From Symploca sp. SIO2E9 (GTDB taxonomy: Bacteria; Cyanobacteriota; Cyanobacteriia; Cyanobacteriales; Coleofasciculaceae), in NCBI GenBank assembly GCA_010692645.1, contig JAAHGS010000019.1:1-64000 (forward strand): a DNA stretch of 64,000 nucleotides, read 5' to 3'. Shown here in pieces: positions 28,510 to 36,628 of the stretch. Both the position numbers and the translations under genes were made by a program. Within the stretch, counting starts at the first letter, position 1; the number at the start of each line of letters is the position of its first letter. The notes beneath the pieces are model-generated. The model had not been told where the DNA came from, ran no database searches, and saw only the letters and a list, made by a program, of their open reading frames with translations.

Positions 28510-28539
28510 AGAAGCTAAGAGATTAATTTCTTGGCTTCT
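28510..28539 (-). terminator. Hairpin after the Psb35-like gene
   Basis: AGAAGCTAAGA and TCTTGGCTTCT pair over 11 positions with one G-T or A-C mismatch, 20 bp past the stop. No U tract, so the terminator role is only likely. Confidence 0.45.
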
Positions 28540-28559
28540 AGAGCTGGTTGAAGGGTTGA

Positions 28560-28787
28560 TTAGTTAGGCAGTTTGCTGCTGGTATAAGTATCTAGGGCAT
28601 AGGCTGGAGTACGCTGAGTGTAGTCAATCTCAGTGCCAGTGACAAACTCAGCCAGATTTTCAAAAGACTCGGAGCGCCAGTTGCGCTCATGAATAGGCTT
28701 AGTTTGCTCACCGCGGAAATAAGCTTGAGTACCGATAACAGCGGCAGCAACCCAACCAATTACAAACAGGGAAATGACGATGACCAT
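28560..28787 (-). CDS. Psb35-like small photosystem II assembly protein
   Basis: A 75-residue protein with one transmembrane helix at residues 2-20 (VIVISLFVIGWVAAAVIG) and a conserved hydrophilic tail GTQAYFRGEQTKPIHERNW. I recognise this as a conserved cyanobacterial thylakoid protein, most like Psb35 (Ssl2148), which stabilises the CP47 module and associated Hlips. The name is from memory and not certain. AGAGGAAAA lies just before the ATG. The neighbouring upstream gene on the same strand (59 bp away) is a Psb34-like protein, which supports a role in photosystem II assembly. Confidence 0.65.
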   Translation of the reverse strand: MVIVISLFVIGWVAAAVIGTQAYFRGEQTKPIHERNWRSESFENLAEFVTGTEIDYTQRTPAYALDTYTSSKLPN

Positions 28788-28846
28788 GATTTTCCTCTAA
28801 ATAGTTTTAGTGTTGTCAAAGTGGAGCAGAGAAGGATTGAGAACTC

Positions 28847-29017
28847 TTAGCTGACGCCCAGGGCAGTTAATACTAACAAGCTGACGAACAGAGTTGCTAA
28901 CCCGCCTAAGAGAGCATAGCGGCGTTGCTGCTCTAAATTCGGATAACAAGAGTAATAAATTTGGGGCTCGGTGGCGTAGTTGTTGAGGATGCCGTCTTCG
29001 TTAGTAGTGGTATACAT
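28847..29017 (-). CDS. Psb34-like small photosystem II assembly protein
   Basis: A 56-residue protein. The N-terminal motif T..EDG.LNN.A.EP..Y is followed by QQRRYALLGG and a single membrane helix of about 20 residues to the C-terminus. This layout fits Psb34 (Ssl1498 of Synechocystis), a Hlip-like protein that binds CP47 during photosystem II assembly. The start ATG at 29017 gives the family N-terminus; the ribosome binding site is weak. It precedes the Psb35-like gene on the same strand, probably as a two-gene unit. Confidence 0.75.
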   Translation of the reverse strand: MYTTTNEDGILNNYATEPQIYYSCYPNLEQQRRYALLGGLATLFVSLLVLTALGVS

Positions 29018-29222
29018 AAGAGGTTTTTTGTCTGACTTCGTTAAGTTTTGTTAAATTAACTGTAACGAATTATTACAGAAATGTCAACATACTGGCTGAA
29101 CATGCTAAAAATCGTGACTTGTCTAGTTGAGAAGGCAGCACTTCGACAGGCTCAGTGACCAGGCAGGAGGCAGATTAGAGATTGCCAATTAAATGCTGTT
29201 GAGAGATGATTCAGCTCGGCAG

Positions 29223-29329
29223 TCATCTTTCTTCGCGGCAGGAGACTCTCGCTTGAGCGCGACGAGACGTGCGACATCAACGCCTGGGGAAACCCCAGGC
29301 GACGCGCACTCGCCGAATGCCGCGCCTCC
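29223..29329. repeat. Dispersed 106-bp repeat, copy 2 (inverted)
   Basis: Complement of the sequence at 27745-27850, including the CGCCTGGGG/CCCCAGGCG palindrome and the TCATCTTTCTT border. Differences are few, apart from a small change near the palindrome. Confidence 0.85.
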
Positions 29330-29625
29330 AATTAACTTTGTGGTAAGATACTTTTGGTCGTTGACCCACCCAGACAACGGGGACAGACAGCCTAACAGAT
29401 CGAAGTTCGTGATTTTTCGCGACGGCGCAGAAAAGTTGGCAGACTGGGATAAGCTGACAGGGCAATGGAAAGTCCACCCCTGAAAGACGCAAAGTGAATA
29501 GATTTTTTCGATACATAACCGTACCGCAGGGCTGGCGGAATCGGGACTCTTGGTGGAGTCGAATGTCTGTGGACGTATCGATGTCGGGGGCATAGTTTGA
29601 AGATTGTGTCTAGATATGTACGGTT

Positions 29626-29687
29626 GAAGCAGAAAAACCTAATCGTGAGGCTAGGAATCCCGCGAAACAAGCGCTGGGAGGATGTCA
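29626..29687. repeat. IS200/IS605-type end (relic), inverted copy
   Basis: GAAGCAGAAAAACC, two degenerate hairpins, then GGGAGGATGTCAA. This is the reverse complement of the end at 27421-27476 with several substitutions that weaken the stems. Confidence 0.6.
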
Positions 29688-29706
29688 ATAATAGTGCCAA
29701 TCACCG

Positions 29707-30738
29707 ATGCAAAATCAAAATAATCAAGACCGGGTGCGTAAAACCTGGAGACTGTTCAGGGACTTTGGGCTGGATGCGATTCCGATTATGAGGCTCAGAG
29801 AATCTCTACTTCAGGACTCCCAGCTCGACCTCAACTACTTAGTTCTGATTGTTAGCTCTTGTTTAATTGCTACCTTTGGGCTGCTTCTCAACAGCACAGC
29901 TGTGATCATCGGAGCAATGATTATCGCTCCCCTGATGATGCCTTTGCGAGGATTCTCCTTTGCCACCCTCGAAGGAGATTTAGTTCTGTTGCGTAGTAGT
30001 TTCCTTTCTATTGCTGTAGGAACCCTAATGGGTGTTGCCTGCTCCTGGTTGGTTGGTACGGTTATTGGCTTGCCTGAGTTTGGGGAGCAGGTTTTAGCAA
30101 GGACTCAACCTAATCTAATTGACTTGTTGATTGCTGTGGTGGCAGGTGGAATTAGCGGTTATTCTAAAATTCGCCCTTCTCTGGGAGATGCGATTCCAGG
30201 TACTGCGATCGCAGTTGCTCTGATGCCGCCGCTTTGTGTAGTGGGGCTAACCCTCTCACAGGGAGAGTGGGATTTTAGCCGGGGAGCATTTCTCCTCTAT
30301 ATTACTAATCTGATTGGGATTAATCTGGCTTGCCTATTAGTCTATGTTCTTAGCGGATATGCTCGCAGTAATGAGCTTGGTAGATCTTTGAGTTGGGTTG
30401 TTTCCTCGGTGTTGATTGTTTTGTTAGCTGTGCCTTTGGGGCTAAGCTTTTGGCGATTGATTGAGCAAGCGCAAGTTAACAATTTGGTTCAGAGCATTCT
30501 CGTTAATCGCACCCTAGTTAATCGGCAAGATATAGAATTTATCAGTTCTGAGAGTATTGATTGGAATACTCGTCCTCCTTCAGTGAAAGTAATCGTTCGA
30601 GCAAAAGAGACAATCACACCAGAAGATGTGAATTTGGTTGAGGAGTTAATTGAGAGTGAATTGGGGAGAAGATTTAAATTAGTAGTCGATGTTACACAAT
30701 CAAAGCGAGTTGAATCGTCGCAATTTCAATCTAATTGA
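29707..30738 (+). CDS. DUF389 (TIGR00341) integral membrane protein
   Basis: Widespread membrane protein of unknown function. About six to seven hydrophobic helices span residues 42-255; family blocks are NSTAVIIGAMIIAPLMMPLRG, SGYSKIRPSLGDAIPGTAIAVALMPPLCVVG and YITNLIGINLACLLVY. A cytosolic C-terminal domain of about 80 residues follows (PSVKVIVRAKETITPEDVNLVE). The ATG at 29707 lies 20 bp beyond an insertion-sequence relic, so its promoter region may have been altered. Upstream in-frame start at 29597 would read through the relic and is rejected. Confidence 0.85.
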   Translation: MQNQNNQDRVRKTWRLFRDFGLDAIPIMRLRESLLQDSQLDLNYLVLIVSSCLIATFGLLLNSTAVIIGAMIIAPLMMPLRGFSFATLEGDLVLLRSSFLSIAVGTLMGVACSWLVGTVIGLPEFGEQVLARTQPNLIDLLIAVVAGGISGYSKIRPSLGDAIPGTAIAVALMPPLCVVGLTLSQGEWDFSRGAFLLYITNLIGINLACLLVYVLSGYARSNELGRSLSWVVSSVLIVLLAVPLGLSFWRLIEQAQVNNLVQSILVNRTLVNRQDIEFISSESIDWNTRPPSVKVIVRAKETITPEDVNLVEELIESELGRRFKLVVDVTQSKRVESSQFQSN

Positions 30739-31109
30739 TAAGCTGTTGTGCATCTGGAATTGCACTTTCTACCCTTTGAGGAAAACTCACTCCCAGAAAG
30801 ACCAGAGGCAGAGGCAAATGGTTCATAATCCTCTACTCTAAGGGACTTCCAAATAAAAAAATATCCCATCGAGGGGATGGCTCGGGGGGATGGGGAGATG
30901 GGGAGATGATTCTAATGGTCGTATTTCCAAGTATAGCAACGGACATATCAGTTAGGACATTCTATTTTGATTCAAAGGGAGCAGGGAGCAGGGAGCAGGG
31001 AGTAGGGAACAAGGCAGTGTCCTAATCATAGTGGCGACGGCTGTAAATTGGATAATTTATTTCTTGGAGTTCCCTAAGTTCAAGTAATAAGTGATAACAA
31101 AAACTTTTA
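30739..31109. other. Intergenic region with MITE family 4
   Basis: A fragment resembling the right end of MITE family 1 (AAGCTGTTGTGCATC, about 30742) is followed by the complete family 4 element 30841-31075. No gene. Confidence 0.6.
30841..31075. mobile_element. MITE family 4, copy 1
   Basis: Left end AGGGACTTCCAAATAAAAAA; right end, complemented, AGGGAACTCCAAGAAATAAA; the similarity covers about 28 bp. TA precedes the left end. The interior carries GGGGAGAT octamers and AGGGAGC heptamers. Confidence 0.75.
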
Positions 31110-31943
31110 TTACGCTTGCAATAACCAAAAACCGCTATAAGTCATCCCCGAATCATCAGGTTGAACCAACAAAAAATGTAAACCCTTACTTAGCTGTTGA
31201 CGCTGCTGATATACTTGACCAGAAGCAGCAACCTCTTTATCCTCAAAAGTCGCAACAACCCACCTATCAACCAATCCAGCCTCTAAAATCAAACCATCAG
31301 GCGCACCAGCAATGTAGTTGAGGGCCACTGGTTTAACCTCCTGAAGCCAACGCGCTAGTAACATTGACTGTCTTCCCCCATCAATGACTACACCAGGCAC
31401 TGGTACAGTCGAAGCGATACCGAGATTGATTGGTAGGAGAAACTCAGGCATCTGCAAAATTGGAATTGGGCGTTGAGTAAAAGCCTCTTCTATATTACCT
31501 GCCGGCAGCGCTGCAAACCGCCACTGTTCGCCCCAAAGATTTTCTGGCAGAGGCAAAGGTGGTGGTTGCTCAAGGGTAATAGGATTATAAGATTCACCCG
31601 TATAATTATCTTGGCTAGGATATTGGCGTGCCTTCTGTTCTAACCATTTCTTTAAAGCCTCAGTGTGCCTTGTTGCTTCTACCTCAATGTCTAATATTTG
31701 TCCAGCTGAAGAGAGTAAATTTAAAGACTGGGGCCGAAAAACTTGAATTACTTTCGGCAACCCAGTTTTCTCCGCCGCTTTTTGCAATTGAGACGACAAC
31801 CAGCTACTATCAGCCAAAGGCTGAGGACATAGTGCTTCATGAATCAAGCTGCCAGTAGCGTCACAAATTAACAACTCCCAAAGCGGCTCTCCAGCTGCAT
31901 TGCGCAGGGGACGTCGGTAGAAATCAATTTGCCAGACACACAT
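31110..31943 (-). CDS. tab2: Tab2/Atab2-family RNA-binding protein (DUF1092)
   Basis: About 277 residues. WQIDFYRRPLRNAAGEPLWELLICD is the characteristic start, followed by PQPLADSSWLSSQLQKA, KVIQVFRPQSLNLL and the C-terminal block FLLVQPDDSGMTYSGFWLL. Tab2 proteins in algae and plants bind the psaB mRNA and are needed for photosystem I translation; the cyanobacterial role is less clear. I start at the ATG giving MCVWQIDFY (31943), since the family begins there; the ATG at 31967 adds eight residues. Standalone gene. Confidence 0.88.
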   Translation of the reverse strand: MCVWQIDFYRRPLRNAAGEPLWELLICDATGSLIHEALCPQPLADSSWLSSQLQKAAEKTGLPKVIQVFRPQSLNLLSSAGQILDIEVEATRHTEALKKWLEQKARQYPSQDNYTGESYNPITLEQPPPLPLPENLWGEQWRFAALPAGNIEEAFTQRPIPILQMPEFLLPINLGIASTVPVPGVVIDGGRQSMLLARWLQEVKPVALNYIAGAPDGLILEAGLVDRWVVATFEDKEVAASGQVYQQRQQLSKGLHFLLVQPDDSGMTYSGFWLLQA

Positions 31944-32018
31944 TGCGAATATCAAGTCATTTAGCAATTGGGTAATTAGTTCCCTAAGAATTAGTAATAA
32001 CTCTAAGCAGTAATTATC

Positions 32019-32369
32019 TCATGTTTCTTGTGAGACAATCCAATGTAACTCTAGCCATAAGCGTTGATCTTCTTGCTTTAACTTTGACATAGGATCGCGC
32101 ACCAGTCGTGTGGCATTCATGCAAACTACTTCTGAGAGCCCCATATTTTGGGCTATTTCTCGATATGCACTTTTGTGGTCTTCCACACTCACCAACAGAT
32201 GTTGAGGGCAATAAATCCCTATGTACTGAAAGAGTTGACGCGGTCTTCCACAATAGTACTTGATGATTTTAACACTGCAATGGTGTAGTAATTCCCCTGC
32301 TCGTGGAAAGAATCGGTCTACTACTGTTGTAAATTCTTGGACTAGCTGTTCTTCACTAATCATAACCAA
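32019..32369 (-). CDS. Conserved hypothetical protein
   Basis: A 116-residue soluble protein with Cys at three positions (HHCSVKIIKYYCGRP, IYCPQ) and a mixed alpha/beta pattern. I recognise no family. It lies 52 bp upstream of the Tab2 gene on the same strand and could share its promoter. Codon use and an ATG with plausible context support coding. Function not assigned. Confidence 0.6.
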   Translation of the reverse strand: MVMISEEQLVQEFTTVVDRFFPRAGELLHHCSVKIIKYYCGRPRQLFQYIGIYCPQHLLVSVEDHKSAYREIAQNMGLSEVVCMNATRLVRDPMSKLKQEDQRLWLELHWIVSQET

Positions 32370-32813
32370 ACTCTTCTTCGTAGTAATGATTACTATTATT
32401 CAGTCTAGCTTTAATACTGAGAATATTTTTGAATACCTAGCCCCATTAACAAAGGATTAGATTTTGATAACTTTTTCAAAATACATGAAATCTAATTTAT
32501 TGAATTAGGCTATAAAAACGTGTATATTTAAGATTAAAAATTGAGTTAGTTTGCAATTAATTAACTATTTTTATCTATGCTCCAGAAATGCTAATTTGTT
32601 ATACCTCTAAAATCTTCTCCCCATCTCCCCATCCCCCCATCCCCCCATCCCCCCCTCAATCCCAAGATGCAAGTTAAATGTGTGATCCCTGGTCAACCTT
32701 AGGAGCAGCTTAATATAGTAGAGAAGTAGAAAGCCAAGCAAAGGGCAATCAGCCCAGACAATTTGCTTCGGGCTCGTCAACTGCTCATTATTTCACTATT
32801 GCAATTTAAGTCT
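32370..32813. other. Intergenic region
   Basis: Divergent promoter region of the hypothetical gene and avtA. 32617-32656 is a CCCCATC/CCCCCAT low-complexity repeat. Nothing else is recognised. Confidence 0.5.
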
Positions 32814-34088
32814 ATGAAACCTGCTTTGACCAGATTCGGCACCTACATGTCCAAGCTCACTGGTGTCCGGGCGATTATGAAAGATATTATCGAAACACTA
32901 AAAGCTGGTCAAGGGAAGGAATTTATTAACTTAAGTGCAGGCAATCCAGTCATATTACCAGAGGTAGAGCAACTGTGGCGGGATTGCACAGCACAATTAC
33001 TGGCAAGCCCAGATTATGGTGAAGTGGTTTGCCGCTACGGCTCCTCTCAGGGATATCAGCCTTTGATTGAAGCAATTGCTCAGGATTTCAATCAGCGCTA
33101 TGGACTTTCCCTAAGCGATCGCAATATACTAATCACCCCTGGCTCTCAATCAATCTACTTCTATGCTGCCAATGTCTTTGGAGGCTACACTACTAGCGGT
33201 AGTTTAAAGCAAGTTGTCTTGCCCTTGAGTCCCGACTATACCGGTTATGGTGGAGTTACCTTAACTCCAGAAGCTCTATGTGCCTATAAACCAAGCTTAG
33301 AAATTGATCAGGCTCAACATCGCTTCAAGTATCGCCCTGACTTCAGCCAACTAAGCATCACAGAAGATACTGGCTGCGTTATTTTCTCTCGCCCTTGTAA
33401 CCCCACAGGCAATGTCCTTACAGATGAAGAAGTAAGGAAAATTGCAGCTTTGGCAGCAGTATTAGATGTACCAGTGTTAATTGACTCAGCTTATGCACCG
33501 CCTTTCCCAGCCTTAAACTTTACAGAAATGACGCCCATATTTGGCGGTAATATCCTCCACTGCTTAAGCCTTTCTAAAGCAGGATTGCCAGGAGAGCGGA
33601 TTGGTGTAGCGATTGGTGATCCTGAGCTAATAGGTATTTTACAGTCATTCCAGACAAATATGTGTCTTCATTCCTCCCGCTATGGGCAAGCAATTGCTAC
33701 CCAAGCGATTAACTCGGGAGCACTTGCTGAAATCTCCATCAACATCATTCGTCCCCACTACCAACAAAAGTTTAAAGTTTTAGAGGATACCCTTGAACAG
33801 TCAATGCCCAAAGATTTGCCCTGGTTTCTACATCGCGGTGAAGGAGCAATCTTTGCTTGGTTGTGGTTGCAGGATTTACCGATTACAGACTGGGAGTTTT
33901 ACCAACAGTTGAAGCAGGTAGGCGTGATTGTCGTTCCTGGAAGCCCATTTTTCCCAGGTTTACAGGAAGAATGGCCTCACAAACAGCAGTGCCTCCGCAT
34001 TAGCTTAACTGCAACGAATGAAGAGATAGTAATCGGCATGCAAAGGCTAGCCAAGGTGACACAGGAAGTCTATAGCAATCGCCAATAA
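32814..34088 (+). CDS. avtA: Valine-pyruvate aminotransferase (AvtA type)
   Basis: PLP-dependent class I/II aminotransferase, cytosolic, exchanging amino groups between valine or alanine and keto acids. Start MKPALTRFGTYMSKLTG is typical of AvtA; YGSSQGYQPL, SRPCNPTGN, DSAYAPPFP, and the PLP lysine in SLSKAGLPGERIG are visible. About 424 residues, normal. A TTG start at 32763 would add 17 residues of no family character; the ATG at 32814 is preferred. The TAA stop coincides with the left border of a MITE (34088), so the original C-terminus may have been slightly different. Confidence 0.88.
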   Translation: MKPALTRFGTYMSKLTGVRAIMKDIIETLKAGQGKEFINLSAGNPVILPEVEQLWRDCTAQLLASPDYGEVVCRYGSSQGYQPLIEAIAQDFNQRYGLSLSDRNILITPGSQSIYFYAANVFGGYTTSGSLKQVVLPLSPDYTGYGGVTLTPEALCAYKPSLEIDQAQHRFKYRPDFSQLSITEDTGCVIFSRPCNPTGNVLTDEEVRKIAALAAVLDVPVLIDSAYAPPFPALNFTEMTPIFGGNILHCLSLSKAGLPGERIGVAIGDPELIGILQSFQTNMCLHSSRYGQAIATQAINSGALAEISINIIRPHYQQKFKVLEDTLEQSMPKDLPWFLHRGEGAIFAWLWLQDLPITDWEFYQQLKQVGVIVVPGSPFFPGLQEEWPHKQQCLRISLTATNEEIVIGMQRLAKVTQEVYSNRQ

Positions 34089-34195
34089 GGGACTTCCAAA
34101 TAAAAAAATATCCAATCGAGCAGGAAGAGATAGGGAGAAAAATCTTTACGTCTTGTTTCTAAGTGAATTGGATAATTTATTTCTTGGAGTTCCCT
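34088..34195. mobile_element. MITE family 4, copy 2
   Basis: AGGGACTTCCAAATAAAAAA at the left and its imperfect inverse at the right (complement AGGGAACTCCAAGAAATAAA), flanked on both sides by TA (34086-34087 and 34196-34197), as for TA-targeting elements. The avtA stop TAA is made of the target TA plus the first A of the element. Confidence 0.8.
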
Positions 34196-34215
34196 TATCG
34201 ATTGTCAAGCCATCC

Positions 34216-34246
34216 TACCATGAACCATGAACCATGAACCATGAAC
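34216..34246. repeat. ATGAACC heptamer run
   Basis: Four tandem CATGAAC units just past the last gene of the signalling operon. Confidence 0.7.
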
Positions 34247-34253
34247 CCAAATC

Positions 34254-34853
34254 TCAAAAATTATCTATCAGTCTCGATAAACTCTGAGCTGACTCGTAAA
34301 TACATTCCGAAATTTCTCGGATCTCATCTCTTTCTAAAGAATCTGATTGATTGATGATCAACTGTGAAAGACTGAGAATGCCATCTAATGAAGAGCGCAT
34401 CACCTCCGGTATAGACAAAGGAATGTCACTGCGTAAGTGAGCAATTTTTTCCTGGGAATACTGCTCAAGGGAGGCGTTCTTTTGCAGGCGAATCGAAATT
34501 GCCTTGAGCAATTCCGTTAAAGTAAAAGGCTTAGTGATATAGTCGTCTGCTCCCATTTCCATACCCCGCCGCAAGTCGGCTTTATCCGCTCTAGCGGTGA
34601 GAAAAATAAAGGGAATCATCGCCGTAATCGACTCTTGGCGCAGGATATCCAAAACCTCAAAACCATCAGCCTTTGGCATCATCACATCACATAAAATTAA
34701 ATCGGGTTGATGTTGTTGAGCAGCATTGATACCAGCCAGACCATCAGCAGCACCAAAAACCTCAAACTCCTCTGCTTCTAACAATTCCATTAAATTTTCT
34801 CGTACCGATTCTTCATCTTCAATTACCAAAATTTTTTTCATGTTCATATTCAT
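34254..34853 (-). CDS. Response regulator with a degenerate HisKA-like tail
   Basis: A 199-residue receiver protein. The REC domain (1-125) has the acidic pair EDEE, phospho-acceptor Asp in LILCDVMMP, and TAR..KADLRRGMEMGADDYITKPF. The remaining 70 residues resemble a HisKA dimerisation helix pair (LDGILSLSQLI...ISECIYESAQSLSRLIDNF), but the phospho-accepting His is missing and there is no ATPase domain. It is the last gene of a three-gene unit and overlaps the preceding gene by 4 bp (ATGA), indicating translational coupling. Probably a shuttle or dimeric output protein of the upstream kinase. Confidence 0.88.
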   Translation of the reverse strand: MNMNMKKILVIEDEESVRENLMELLEAEEFEVFGAADGLAGINAAQQHQPDLILCDVMMPKADGFEVLDILRQESITAMIPFIFLTARADKADLRRGMEMGADDYITKPFTLTELLKAISIRLQKNASLEQYSQEKIAHLRSDIPLSIPEVMRSSLDGILSLSQLIINQSDSLERDEIREISECIYESAQSLSRLIDNF

Positions 34854-36628
34854 ATTACATTAGCCTCATGATGTTCTTTAGGAGAAAGCTGCAAATATTT
34901 ACCACTAAATAGTAGTTTTTCAAACTCTTGTGGTGGTAGTGGCTTGCTGAAAAGATAACCTTGCATCACATCGCAGTTATGGCGGCAAATAAAATTCAGT
35001 TCGGCTTCCGTTTCTACCCCCTCAGCAATCAATTTTAGCTCCAGAGTTTTCGCTATTTGTATAATAGCCTCTGTAATTGCAGCATTGTGAGGGCTAGCTG
35101 TAATATTACGGACAAAACAGCGGTCAATTTTTAAAATATCAAAAGGGAATTTTTGCAAATAACTTAAAGAAGAATACCCTGTACCAAAGTCGTCAATAGC
35201 AATCTGCATCCCTAAAGACTTCAAAGTCTTCAACCTGCGAATTGCCACCTCAGTATTTGAAACCAACATACTTTCAGTTAGCTCTAAGTCTATATACTGA
35301 GGGTGAAGACCAATTTCCCTCAGGATTTGGAGTATCTTTTGGCTCAAATCAATTTGAGAAAATTGACGTCCTGAGAGGTTAACTGCCACCCGTAAACACC
35401 GAAAACCAGCATCCTGCCAGATTTTAGTTTGCTTGCAGGCATTGTACAATACCCATTCCCCAATCGGTATAATTAGACCAGTTTCTTCTGCTAGCGGAAT
35501 AAATTTATCTGGTCCAATAATACCCCGTTGTGGATGGTGCCATCGCAACAGGGCTTCTGCACCAGAAATTTTCCCCGTCTTGAGGTCAACTTGTGGTTGA
35601 TAGTAAACTATAAGTTCTTCCCGTTCTAAAGCATGACGCAAGCTAGTTTGTAAGTTGAGAAAGTCTACAGAACCGATGTGAAAGGTTGCTGTATAAAACT
35701 GATATTGGTCACCCCCTTGTTGCTTAGCCTTTAACATCGCCTTGTTAGCATAACTTAGTAACTGTTGTAGTTCTTTACTATCACGGCGATAAAATGCTAA
35801 ACCAATGCTAGCGGTGATAAAGACTTCTTGTTCAGCAAGAACAAAGGTCTTGGAGATACTTTTTAAAATACTTTGAGCAACATCGACTGCATCTTTTTTA
35901 TGGCTCCTCTTTGCCAGGATAATAGCAAATTGATCAGCATTGAGGCGAGCAACTGTATCCTGATTATCAACGCAGGTACTAAGGCGAATAGCGACAGCTT
36001 TAAGCAATGAGTCACCGAAGTCTTGCCCGAGGTTATTATTGATTTTACTAAAGCGGTCTAAACCCACAAACAAAACTGCCAAGACTTCTTGGTAGTCATG
36101 ATCTTGCGGTTGTACTTGCTTAAACCGTTCTTGCAACGACAATCGATTTGGCAGCTCGGTCAAGCTATCATGGTGTGCTAAGTAATTTAGCCGGTCTTTA
36201 GCTTGCTGAATTTCACTATTGTAGTGTTCTTGAACAGCCTCTTGCTTTTTAAGTCGGCTAGCAATTGCCCCTAGCAACTCTGCCCTAGTAAATGGCTTAG
36301 TCAAATAATCATCTGCTCCTAATTCCATGCCTTGACGAAAATCTACTTTGGCAGCTTTTGCAGTTAAGAAAATAAAAGGAATTGTCGCGAGGATAGAGTC
36401 TTGACGTAAAGTGGTAAGCACGCCGTAACCATCTAATTCAGGCATCATTACATCACATAAAATTAGATCTGGCTGCTGTTGCTGGGCTAAATCGACACCA
36501 ATACGACCATTTTCTGCGCCAAATACCTCCAAACCTTCAGAATCTAGGAGTTCAAGAATATTTTCCCTGACAAATTCTTCGTCTTCAATTACTAAAATTT
36601 TTTTAATTTGTTTGGACATTTTATTCAT
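34850..36628 (-). CDS. Response regulator with degenerate GGDEF and intact EAL
   Basis: A 592-residue cyclic-di-GMP protein. REC at 1-130 (LILCDVMMPELDGYG, TKPF), a short coiled coil, GGDEF domain at 155-310, EAL at 325-575. The GGDEF signature is RLNADQF near 230 instead of RLGGDEF, so cyclase activity is unlikely; it may bind GTP as an allosteric site. The EAL domain keeps EALLRW (near 355) and DDFGTGYSSLSYL, so it should hydrolyse c-di-GMP. It is the middle gene, overlapping the kinase gene upstream by 8 bp and the receiver gene downstream by 4 bp. Confidence 0.93.
   Translation of the reverse strand: MNKMSKQIKKILVIEDEEFVRENILELLDSEGLEVFGAENGRIGVDLAQQQQPDLILCDVMMPELDGYGVLTTLRQDSILATIPFIFLTAKAAKVDFRQGMELGADDYLTKPFTRAELLGAIASRLKKQEAVQEHYNSEIQQAKDRLNYLAHHDSLTELPNRLSLQERFKQVQPQDHDYQEVLAVLFVGLDRFSKINNNLGQDFGDSLLKAVAIRLSTCVDNQDTVARLNADQFAIILAKRSHKKDAVDVAQSILKSISKTFVLAEQEVFITASIGLAFYRRDSKELQQLLSYANKAMLKAKQQGGDQYQFYTATFHIGSVDFLNLQTSLRHALEREELIVYYQPQVDLKTGKISGAEALLRWHHPQRGIIGPDKFIPLAEETGLIIPIGEWVLYNACKQTKIWQDAGFRCLRVAVNLSGRQFSQIDLSQKILQILREIGLHPQYIDLELTESMLVSNTEVAIRRLKTLKSLGMQIAIDDFGTGYSSLSYLQKFPFDILKIDRCFVRNITASPHNAAITEAIIQIAKTLELKLIAEGVETEAELNFICRHNCDVMQGYLFSKPLPPQEFEKLLFSGKYLQLSPKEHHEANVI

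Larger units (their letters stand above)
28189..28559. other. Intergenic region with MITE family 3 and a hairpin
   Basis: MITE family 3 copy 1 occupies 28278-28374 and a hairpin lies at 28510-28539. A plus-strand frame at 28243-28473 crosses the element and is not a gene. Confidence 0.55.
29018..29706. other. Repeat-rich region, mirror of 27421-27850
   Basis: It holds copy 2 of the dispersed repeat (29223-29329) and an IS200/IS605-type end (29626-29687), both inverted relative to 27421-27850. The plus-strand frame 29330-29483 (KFVIFRDGAEKLADWDKL) has some protein character and may be a relic of a gene. 29018-29100 should carry the promoter of the small photosystem gene pair. Confidence 0.55.
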
